Positions 25,301 to 36,300 of a stretch of DNA of 64,000 nucleotides are shown here, one piece after another (position 1 is the first letter of the stretch; each line of letters begins with the position of its first letter). The notes beneath the pieces are model-generated. The model saw nothing but the letters and a program-made list of their open reading frames with translations. It was not told where the DNA came from and searched no databases. Position numbers and translations under genes: made by a program. Origin of the DNA: Sapria himalayana (lineage: Eukaryota > Streptophyta > Magnoliopsida > Malpighiales > Rafflesiaceae); contig JAREIK010003109.1 in the NCBI GenBank assembly GCA_029783825.1, positions 82,815-146,814 of the forward strand, read 5' to 3'.

Positions 25301-25989
25301 AATATGAAGGTAATTAGTTTGTATCAATGGTATTCATCCACCAAAAAAGATGGCTATAATTAATAAAATAAACCTTTAAAAAATGAAGAATATGAAGAAT
25401 AAGAAGATTAAGAAGTATAATCAAAATAATAATAATAACAAGAATATGGAGAATAATTAGTCTAAGAAGATAGAGAAGAATAAGAAGAAGAAAAAAAAAG
25501 AAGAATAGAAGAATAAGAAGAATAAAAGAATACGGAGAATAATAAAATTATTGAGAATAAGAAGAAAATAAAGAATAAGAAGAATAAAAGAATAAGAAGA
25601 TAATGAATATTATAAGAATAAGAAGATTTAGAAGAATAAGAAGAATAAAAGAATAATTAAGAAGAATTAGAAGAATAAGAAGAATACGAAGAATAAGAAG
25701 AATAAAAATAATTAGAAGAATAAATAGAATAAAAGCATAAGAAGAATAAGAAGAATAAGAAAAAAAATAAGAATAAGAAGAATAAAAATAATAATAAGAA
25801 TAAGATGAATAAGAAATAAGAACATTAAGAAGAATAAAAGAATAAATAGAATTACAAGAATAAGAATAATAAGTAGTATAGAAGAAAGAGAGAATTATAA
25901 GAATAAGAAGAATAAGAAGAAGAATAATGATAAGCATACTAAGAAGAATAATAAGAATAAGAAGAATAAGTAGAATAAAAAGAATAAGA
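22353..25989. repeat. (AAGAATAAG)n microsatellite array 3, ~3.6 kb
   Basis: Starts at the A-run of LINE-M3. It has the same AAG/AAT composition as arrays 1 and 2, with clean AAGAATAAG runs (for example 24,145-24,300). It is interrupted at 25,309-25,377 by a short LINE-M 3' end and stops where a CACTA-like terminus begins. Long Leu/Ile/Phe/Tyr/Ser frames on the minus strand are repeat artefacts. Confidence 0.93.
25309..25377 (+). mobile_element. Severely 5'-truncated LINE-M 3' end (~70 bp)
   Basis: An island of non-microsatellite sequence inside array 3. It reads TGGTATTCATCCACCAAAAA, then a degenerate GGCTATAATTAATAAA, and continues into an A-run and AAGAAT units. This is the diverged terminal block of LINE-M1, M2 and M3 in the same orientation. 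It is best explained as a LINE-M insertion in which reverse transcription stopped after about 70 bp. A remnant left by deletion of a longer copy is the alternative. Confidence 0.8.
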
Positions 25990-26430
25990 TACTAAAAAAA
26001 CTCGCATTTAGCCTGGGACAATTCCGTGGCTAAATTTGCATTTTTCGTCGCTAAATGGGATAGAGCAATGAAATACCGACGGATAGGTTCCCTATCTAAG
26101 TGCTTCTTGCTAAAACTAGTGACGAAAAGTTTCCCAGCTAAAAGTTAGCAATAAAAAAAATCATTTGCTAAAAAAGACAAATTCCCTAGCAAACTTTAGC
26201 AAGCTAAATGAGATTTTCCATCGCTAAATGAAAATAAAGACGAAAGATTCCTCAGCTAAAGTGCTGGGTGATAAATTTAGAGATGAAATAGTCTCTTGCT
26301 AAATAAATTTTGTGACTTAAAATCCATCACTTATTTTAAGATATCCCTAACTAATTTAGCTAGGGAAAATTCCCTAGCTAATTTAGCAAGGATTTTCCCT
26401 TGCTAATTTAGCAAGACACTAGCTATTTTA
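25990..26430. mobile_element. CACTA-like transposon terminal fragment with GCTAAAT repeats
   Basis: The segment begins TACTAAAAAAACTCGC, one C-to-T change from the CACTA start common in plant En/Spm-type elements. It is followed by at least ten copies of a GCTAAA(T) motif in both orientations, including TTCGTCGCTAAAT, similar to CACTA subterminal repeats. At 26,356-26,381 a perfect 12-bp inverted repeat (TTAGCTAGGGAA, 2-bp loop) occurs, and an imperfect ~15-bp inverted repeat follows at about 26,378-26,416. No transposase and no matching second end were found, so this is a fragment or a small non-autonomous element. Confidence 0.5.
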
Positions 26431-27370
26431 ACTTTAAAAATAATTTCAGAACTTAATTTATTTTAAAATTTTTTAATTAAATAATTTAATATTTTTATAT
26501 CAAATTGAATAAAATCAAAACTTTAAATAATTTATAATAAATAAAAAAATTATTTATTATCTTATTCTAATTCAATATTTTACATAATTATAACAAAAAA
26601 AATAATAAAATTTTATTATATCTTATTTATCAATGTATATACTGACAGTGTATAAAGTATAATATATCCATCCATTGATGTTGATTTCTCTCCCTTTGCT
26701 CCTTCGATCATCATTTTTCTATTGCGACAAAGCTGTCCGAGTCACGGCACGTAATGTCTGGTGAAAAATCTCATCACTTATAAAAGCTTTTATGAGGAAT
26801 AATGCGGTATCGTATCTGTAAGAAATTTAAATCACTCAATTAAAATTAAAATAAAAGTTATGTTTTGATACATATATAATCCTGTAGTATATATGTAAAT
26901 ATATACTAGCATTTCACTAGTACATATATTAATGTAGTATATGTACATAAAAATAGTAGTATTATGTATACAAATACCCCAAGTACAAATATACTCACTA
27001 TATGTACATAATATACTACCATATTATATGTACATATATACTGACTTTATTCGTACAACTTCAACAAAAATCCAAAAGATGTCCAGCAATTATGTTTAGA
27101 GATAAAGAGAGTGCAAAAATAAAATGTTTTAGTATTATAAAGATAAGATAAGCTTGCCCTCTTTTTGATAAAATTGAAATCGATAAATATGAGACCCATG
27201 CATAGGAAGGACCATAGTAATGTCTGAATGCTTTGAATTATAATTTATTCTTTTGTCTTACATAATGTGTCCTACAAAGATTCATAATTAGGTTAATCGG
27301 AAAAGTAGAGAATAAAACCAAAATAAAAAAAATTGAAACCTGCAAAAAAATATTATAATTATTTGCTACA
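26431..27370. other. AT-rich DNA without recognisable gene
   Basis: About 0.94 kb of AT-rich sequence between the CACTA-like fragment and the first ~882-bp spacer repeat. At 26,870-27,055 it contains multiple TATATGTACATA-type palindromic stretches. No coding frame, RNA gene or element end was recognised. It may be the broken left flank of the rDNA spacer. Confidence 0.5.
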
Positions 27371-30300
27371 CTTTCTCTTCGACTACATTCTCGTCAGATT
27401 CTCCCAAGCCTGGAAAAGTCTTGATATTCTTTATATGGGGTGTCAGCGAGTTCTCGAGGCATCAAGTTTTGTGCCATCCCATTTTCGAGATTTCCTGGTG
27501 GAGTCGTGGGCTTGATGTAATATTGTGGGCGATATGATTATTGTCATTGCTCTCGGTGTGAGTTTTCATTGGTTGCCTCCCAATTTGTTTTTCCTGAATG
27601 TCCCAAGCTTACCTATTTAAACTACAAGTGCATGTTTGATGGGTATTGATTGTCCCTCCCACCTGAATTTTTATCCAATTCTAGGAGTTCTTCTAAATGT
27701 AGAATCTCGAAATTTTGAATGAGCTGGGCCCGTGGTCTCCGAGACCCGCGTGCCACTTCCTCTCTTGGAATTAATTCTAGTTCTTGTTTTCATGGCGTAT
27801 TGGTTGCATTGTGGATAGCATTGTGCAAGATGTGGTGAGAATTATTGCTCGTATTGGTCGGTAGGTCTGTGCACGAGTTGTCCCTCATCCTGATTCCCTC
27901 GGTGCGATTTGGTGGTTGTCATGCACAGTTTCATCTTTTATATGCGAAGGGAATGCTCGGTATAGCCCTTATTGATGATATTTCCGGGACTGTGGCTTGT
28001 AATTTCCAAAAGGGATAATAATTCTGTAATATACGATGTATTAAAAATCGGTCATGTTGAAATGAATGTTCAAAGGTTACTCGGTTCATGTCGATGACGG
28101 TTGGTGGGACTCTAAATTTGTTTTTTCACGGTCTTTAATTTATTATTGTTGATGAAATATATGTAAAAGTGTTAGATCAAACCCCGTGGGCATTTCCCTA
28201 AATTTGGAGTGTTTTCCTCTAAGTTTTTTATGGTCCCTGAGCTTGTTTTTCTCTTCAATCACATTCTAGTCGGGTACTCTCAAGCCTGGAAAAGTCTCGA
28301 TATTCTTTATATGGTGTGTCAGTGAGTTTTCGAGGCCTCGAGTTTTGCGCCGTCCCATCTTCAAGATTTCTTGGTGGAGTTGTGGGCTCGATGTAATATA
28401 GTGGGCGTTATGATTATTGTCATTGCTATCGGTGTGAGTTTTCATTGGTTGCCTCCCCCAAGTTGGTTTTTCCTGAATATCCTGAGCTTAGCTGTTTAAA
28501 CTGCAAGTGCATGTTTGATGGGTCTTGGCTGTCACTCCCCCCTGAATTTTTTTCCAAGTGTCGGAGTACTCCTACATGTAATATCTCGACATTTTGAATA
28601 AGGTGGGCTCGCGGTCTCCGTGGCCCGATGTCTCCGTGGCCCGCGTGACGCTCACTCTTTTGGAATAAATTCTAGTTTTTATTTTCATTGCGTATTGGTT
28701 GCAATGGCGGATTGCATTGTGCAAGATGTGGTACTAATTATTGCTTGTGTTGGTTGTTATGTCAGTGCCCGGGTTGTCCATCATCCTGATTCCCACGGTG
28801 CGATTTGTAGGTTGTCATGCACAGTTTTATATTTTATATGTGAAGGGAATGCTCGATATAGTCCTTATTGATGATATTGCCTGGGATGGTGGCTTGTAAT
28901 TTTCAAAATGAATAATAATTTTAGAATATACGGTGTATTAAATTTCGGTCATGTTGAAACGAATATTTAAAGGTTGCTCGGTTCATGTCGATGATGGTTG
29001 GCAGGCCTCCAAATTCATTTTTTCACGTTCTTTAATTTATTATTGTTGATGAAATATATGTAAAAGTGTTAGATCTAACCCCGCGGGCATTTCCCTGAAA
29101 ATTGGAGTGTTTTTCTATATATTTTTTACGGTCACTGAGCTTGTTTTTCTCTTCGACCACATTCTCGTCGGGTTCTCCCAAGCCTGGAAAAGTTTAGATA
29201 TTCTTTATATGGGGTGACGGCGAGTTCTCAAGGCATCAAGATTTGCAGCATCCCATCTTCAAGATTTCTTGGTTGAGTCGTGGGTTCGATGTAATATAGT
29301 GGGCGATATGATTATTGTCATTACTCTCGGTGTCAGTTTTCATTGGTTACCTCCCCCAAGTTGGTTTTTTCTTGAATATCCCGAGCTTAGCTGTTTAAAC
29401 TGCAAGTGCATGTTTGATGGGTATTGGCTGTCCCTCTCCCCTAAATTTTTTTCCAAGTGTCGGAGTTCTTCTACATGTAATATCCAGAAATTTTGAAGGA
29501 GGTGGGCACGCGGTCTCAGTGACTCGCGTGCTGCTTACTCTCTTGGAATGAATTCAACTTCTTGTTTTCATTGTGTATCGGTTGTACTAGCGTATAGGAA
29601 TTTGCAAGATATGGTGGGAATTATTGCTCGTGTTGGTTGGTTGGTCTGTCCCCGAGTTATCCATTATCCTGATTCCCTCGGTGTGATTTGTTGGTTGTCA
29701 TGCACAGTTTCAACTTTTATGTGCGAAGGGAAAGCTCGGTATAGCCCTTATTGATGATATTGCCTAGGACAGTGGCTTGTAATTTCTAAAATAAATAATA
29801 ATTATGGAATATACGGGGTATTAAATTTCGGTCATGGTGAAACGAATGTTCAAAGGTTGCTCGATTCATGTCGATGATGGTTGGTGATCCCCCGAATTTG
29901 TTTTTTCGCCGTCTTTAATTTATTATTGTTGATGAAATATATGTAAAAGTGTTAGATCAAACCCCGCAGGCATTTCCCTGAAATTTGGAGTCTTTTTCTT
30001 TAAGTTTTTTATAGTCCCTAAGCTTGTTTTTCTCTTCGACCACATTCTCATCGGGTTTTCCCATGCCTGGAAAAGTCTCGATATTTTTTATATAGGGTGT
30101 CAGCGAGGTCTCATTGCCTCGAGATTTGTGCCATCCTATCTTCGAGATTTCTTGGTTGAGTCATGGGCTCGATGTAATATTGTGGGCGATATGATTATTG
30201 TCATTGCTCTCGGTGTGAGTTTTCATTGGTTACCTACCCCAAGTTGTTTTTTCCTGAATATCACGAGCTTAGCTATTAAACTGCAAGTGCATGTTTGATT

Positions 30301-33300
30301 GGTATTGGTTGTCCCTCTCCCTTGGATTTTTCTCCAAGTGTCGGAGTTTTTCTAAATGTAGAATCTCGACATTTTGATGGAGCCAGGCATGCGGTCTCCG
30401 TGGACCGCGTGCCACTCCCACTCTTGGAATGAATTATAGTTCTTATTTTCATGGCATATCGGTTGCACTGGCGGATAGCATTGTGTAAGATGTGGTGGGA
30501 ATTATTGCTCGTGTTGGTTGCTTAGTCAGTGCCCGAGTTGTCCATCATCCTGATTCCCTCGGTGCGATTTGTTGGTTGTCATGCACAGTTTGATCTTTTA
30601 TATTCGAAGGGAATGCTCGGTATAGCCTTTATTGATGATATTGGTGGGGATGGTGGCTTGTAATTTTCAAAAGGAATAATAGTTTTGGAATATACGCGGT
30701 ATTAAATTTTGGTCATGGGAAAACAAATGTTCAAAGGTTACTCTGTTAATGTCGGTGATGGTTGGCGGGCTTCCAAATTTGTTTTTTCATGGTCTTTAAT
30801 TTATTATTGTTGATGAAATGCATGTAAAAAGTGTTCGATCAAATACCATGAGTATTTTCCTGAAATTTGGAGTGTTTTCCTCTAAGTTTTTTACGGTCCC
30901 TGAGCTCGTTTTTCTCTTCGATCACATTCTCGTCGGGTTCTCTCAAGCCTGGAAAAGTCTCGATATTCTTTATATGGGGTGTCAGAATGTTCTCGAGGCC
31001 TCGAGTTTTGCACCATCCCATCTTCGAGCTTTCCTGGTGAAGTCGAGGGCTCGATGTAATATTGTGTGTGGGCGACATGATTATTGTCATTGCTCTCGGT
31101 GTGAGTTTTCATTGGTTGCCTTTCCCAAGTTGGATTTTCCTGAATATTTCGTGCTTAGTTGTTTAAGTTGCTAGTGCATGTATGAAGGGTATTGGATGTC
31201 CCTCCCGCCTGAATTTTTTTCCAAGTGTCGGAGTTCTTCTGAATATAGAATTTCGACATTTTGAAGGAGCTGGGCCCGCGGTCTCCTTGGCCCACGTGCC
31301 ACTCCCTCTCTCGGAATGAATTCTAGTTCTTGTTGTCATGGCGTATCGGTTGCACTGGCAGATAGCATTGTGCAAGATGTGGTGGAAATTATTGCTCTTG
31401 TTGGTTGGTCGTTGATTCCCTGGGTGCAATTTGGTGGTTGTCATGCACAGTTTGATCTTTTATATGCGAAGAGAATGCTCGGTATAGCCCTTATTGATGA
31501 TATTGCCTGGGATGGTGGGTTGTAATTTCCAAAAGGAATAATAGTTTTGGAATATACGTGGTATTAAATTTTGATAATGGTGAAATGAATGTTTAAAGGT
31601 TGCTCGGTTAATGTCGGTCACGGTTGGTGGGCCTCCAAATTCATTTTTTCATGGTCTTTAATTTATTATTATTGATGAAATGCATGTAAAAGTGTTCGAT
31701 CAAATACCGTGGGTCTTTCCCTTAAATTTGGAGTGTTTTCCTCTAAGTTTTTACGGTCACTGAGCTTGTTTTTCTCTTCGATCACATTCTCGTTGGGTTC
31801 TCCTAATCTTGTAAAAGTCTCGATATTCTTTATATGGGGTGTCAGCGAGTTCTCGTGGCCTCGAGTTTTGTGCCGTCCCATCTTCGAGCTTTCCTGGTGG
31901 AGTCGAGGGCTCGATGTAATATTGTGTGTGAGTGATATGAGTATTGTCATTGCTCTCGGTGTGAGTTTCATTGGTTGCCTTTCCCAAGTTGAGTTTTTCT
32001 GAATATTTCGTTCTTAGTTGTTTAAGTTGTTAGTGCATGTTTGAAGGGCATTGGATGTCCCTCCCACCTGCATTATTTTCCAAGTGTCGGAGTTCTTCAG
32101 AATGTAGAATCTAGACATTTTGAAGGAGCTAGGCTGGCGGTCACCTTGGCCTGCATGCTGCTCCGTGTCTCAGAATGAATTTTAGTTCTTGTTTTCATGG
32201 CGTATCGATTGTACTGGCGGATAGCATTGTGCAAGATGCGGTGGGAATTATTGCTCATGTTGGTTGGTCGGTCTGTCCCCGTGTTGTCCATCATCCTGAT
32301 TCCCTCGGTGCGAATTGGTGGTTATCATGCACAATTTGATCTTTTATATGCGAAGGGAATGCTCGGTATAGCCCTTATTGATGATATTACATGAGATGAT
32401 GGGTCGTAATTTCCAAAAGGAATAAAAGGTCTGGAATATACACGAAATTAAATCTTGGTCATGGTGAAACGAATGTTCAAAGGTTGCTCGGTTAATGTCG
32501 GTCACGGATGGCGGGCCTCCAAATTCATTTATTCATGGTCTTTAATTTATTATTGTTGATGAACTGCATGTAAAAGTTTTCGATCAAATACCGTATGCAT
32601 TTTCCTGAATTTTGGAGTGTTTTCCTCTAAGTTTTTTACGGTTCCTGAGCTTATTTTTCTCTTCGACCATATTCTAGTCGGGTTCTCCCAAGCCTGGAAA
32701 AGTTTCGATATTCTTTATATGGGGTGTCAGCGAGTTCTCGAGACCTCGAGTTTTGTGCCGTTTCATCTTCGAGCTTTCCTGGTGGAGTCGAGGGCTCGAT
32801 GTAATATTGTGTGTGGGCGATATGATTATTGTCATTGCTCTCGGTGTGAGTTTTCATTGGTTGCCTTTCCCAAGTTGGGTTTTCCTTAATATTTTGTGCT
32901 TAGTTGTTTAAGTTGCTAGTGCATGTTTGAAGGGTATTGGATGTCCCTCATGCCTTAATTTTTTTCCAAGTGTTGGAGTTCTTCTGAATGTAAAATTTCG
33001 ATGTTTTAAAAGAATTGGGCCCACGGTCTCCTTGGCCCGCGTGCTGCTCCCTCTATCGGAATGAATTCTAATTCTTGTTTTCATGGCGTATCGGTTGTAC
33101 ATGCGGATAGCATTGTGCAAGATGCGGTAGAAATTTATGCTAGTGTTGGTTGGTCGGTCTGTGCCCGTGTTGTCCATCATCCTGATTCTCTCGGTGCGAT
33201 TTGGTGGTTGTCATGCACAGTTTGATCTTTTATATGTGAAGGGAATGCTCGGTATAACCCTTATTGATGATATTGCCTTGGATGGTGGGTTGTAATTTCC

Positions 33301-36300
33301 AAATGAATAATAGTTCAGGAATATACGCAAAATTAAATTTCGGTCATGGTGAAACGAATGTTCAAAGGTTTCTTGGTTAATGTCGGTCACGGTTGGTGGG
33401 CATCCAAATTCATTTTTTCATGGTCTTTAATTTATTATTCGTGATGAAATGTATGTAAAAGTGTTCGATCAAATACCATGGGTATTTTCCTTAAATTTGG
33501 AGTGTTTTCCTCTAAGTTTTTTACGGTCTATGTGCTTGTTTTTCTCTTCGACCACATTCTCGTCGGGTTCTCCCAAGCCTGGAAAAGTCTCGATATTCTT
33601 TATATGGGGTATTAGCAAGTTCTCGAGGCTTCGAGTTCTGTGTCGTCCCACCTTCGAGCTTTCCTGGTGGAGTCGAGGGCTCGATGTAATATTATGTGTG
33701 GACGATATGATTATTGTCATTATTCTCTGTGTGAGTTTTTATTGGTTGCTTTTCCTAAGTTGGGTTTTCCTTAATATTTCTTGCTTAGTTGTTTAAGTTG
33801 CTAGTACATGTTTGAAGGGTATTGGATGTCCCTCCCGCCTTAATTTTTTCCAAGTGTCAGAGTTCTTCTGAATGTAGAATCTTGACATTTGAAGGAGCTG
33901 GGCCCGCGCTCTCCTTACCCCGCGTGCCGCTCCCTCTCTTGAAATGAATTCTAGTTCTTGTTTTAATTACGTATTGGTTATACAGGCGGATTGCATTGTG
34001 CAAGATGTGGTTGGAATTATTGCTCGTGTTGGTTGGTTGGTCTGTTGCTGTGTTGTCCATCATCCTAATTCCCTCGGTGCGATTTGGTGGTTGTCTTGCA
34101 CAGTTTGATCTTTTATATGCGAAGGGAATGCTCGGTATAGCCCTTATTGATGATATTGCCTAGGATAGTGGGTTGTAATTTCAAAAGGAATAATAGTTCT
34201 GGAATATACGTGGTATTAAATTTTGGTCATGGTGAAACGAATGTTCAAAGATTGCTCGGTTAATGTCGGTCACTGTTGGCGGGCCTCCAAATTCGTTTTT
34301 TCATTGTCTTTAATTTATAAGTGTTGATGAAATTCTAGTAAAAGTTTTAGTTCATATATAGTGGATATATCCCTGAAATTTGGAATGTTTTCCTCTAAGT
34401 TTGTTATGGTCCCTGAGTTTCTTTTTCTCTTCGACCATATTCTCGTCGGGTTCTCCCAAGCCTGGAAAAGTCTCAATTTTCTTTATACGAGGTGTCCGTG
34501 AGTTCTCGAGGCCTCAAGTTTTGCACCCTCCCATCTTCGAGATTTCCAGCTTTAGTCGTGACTTTGAAGTAATACTGTGGGCGATATGATTATTGTCATT
34601 ACTCCTAGTGTGATTTTTCATTGGTTGCCTCTCCCAAGTTGGTTTTTCCTGAATATCTCGAGCTTAGCTGTTTAAACTGCAAGTGCTTGTTTGATGGGTA
34701 TTGGCTGTCCCTCCCGTCTGAAATTTTCTCCAAGTGTCGGAGTTCTTCTGAATGTAGAATCTCTATATTTTGAAGAACCCGGGGCACGCGGTCTCCGTGG
34801 CCCGCTATCCCTCCCTCTTTTGGAATGAATTCTAGTTCTTGTTTTCATGGCGTATCGGTTGTACTGGCGGATAACATTGTGCAAGTTGCGGTGGAAATTA
34901 TTGCTCATGTTGGTTGGTCGGTCTGTGCCCGAGTTTTCCATCATCCTGGTTCCCTCGGTGTGATTTGGTGGTTGTCATGCACAGTTTGATCTTTTATATG
35001 CGAAAGGAATGCTCGGTATAGCCCTTGTTGATGATATTGCCTGAAACAGTTGCTTGTAATTTCCAAAAGGATTAATAATTTTGGAATATCCGGTGTATTT
35101 AATTTCGTACATGTTGAAATGAATGTTCAAAGGTTGTCGGTTCATGTCGATGATGGTTGGCGGGCCTTCAAATTTGTTTTTTAATGCTCTTTAATATATT
35201 ATTGTTGATAAAATATATGTAAAAGTGTTAGATCAAACCCCGTGGGCATTTCCATGAAATTTGGAGTATTTTTCGCTAAGTTGTTTACGGTCCCTGAGCT
35301 TGTTTTTCTCTTCGACCAAATTCTCGTCGGGTTCTCCCAAGCCTGGAAAAGTCTCGATATTCTTTTATGGGGTGTCAGCTAGTTCTTGAGGCCTTGAGTT
35401 TTGCGCCATCCCATCTTCCATCTTTCCTGGTGGAGTCGAGGGCTCGATGTAGTATTCTGTGTGTGCGATGTGATTATTGTCATTGCTCTCGGTTTGAGTT
35501 TTCATTGGCTGCCTTTCCCAAGTTGGGTTTCCCCTGAATATTTTGTGCTTGGTTTTTAAAGTTGCTAGTGCATGTTTGAAGGGTATTGGATGTTCCTCCC
35601 GCCTGAATTTTTTTCCAAGTGTCGGAGTTCTTCTGAATGTAGAATCTCAACATTTTGAAGGAGTTGGGCTCGTGGTCCCCTTGGCCCGTGTGCCGCTCCC
35701 TCTCTTGGAATGAATTCTAGTTCTTGTTTTCAAAACGTATCGGTTGCACTCACGAATAGCATTGTGCAAAATGCGGTGAGAATTATTGCTTGTGTTGGTT
35801 GGTCGGCTTGTGTCCGAGATGTCCATCATCCTGATTCCCTCAGTGTGATTTGGTGGTTGTCTTGCACAGTTTGATCTTTTATATGAGAATGGAATGCTCG
35901 GTATAGCCCTTATTGATGATATTGCTTAAGATGGTGAGTTGTAATTTCCAAAAAAAATAATAGTTCTGGAATATACGCGGGATTAAATTTCGGTCATGGT
36001 GAAACCAATGTTCAAAGGTTTCTCGGTTAAGGTCGGTGACTGTTGGCGGGCCTCCAAATTCATTTTTTTCATGGTCTTTAATTTATTATTGTCGTTGAAA
36101 TGCATGTAAAAGTGTTAGATCAAACCCCGTGGGAATTTCCCAAAAATTTGGAGTATTTTCCTCTAAGTTTTTTACGGTCCCTTAGCTTGTTTTTCTCTTT
36201 GACTACATTCTCGTCGGATTCTCCCAAGCCTGGAAAAGTCTTGATATTCTTTATATGGGGTGTCAGCGAGTTCTCGAGGCATCGAGTTTCGTGCCATCCC

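Noticed and set aside
22522..25937. Long minus-strand frames resembling multi-pass membrane proteins
   Set aside because: The same repeat artefact: hydrophobic residues arise from CTT/ATT on the complementary strand of (AAGAATAAG)n.
25990..27140. Complete CACTA element ending near TTTTAGTA at about 27,130
   Set aside because: No matching terminal inverted repeat or 3-bp target duplication could be confirmed, so only a terminal fragment is called.
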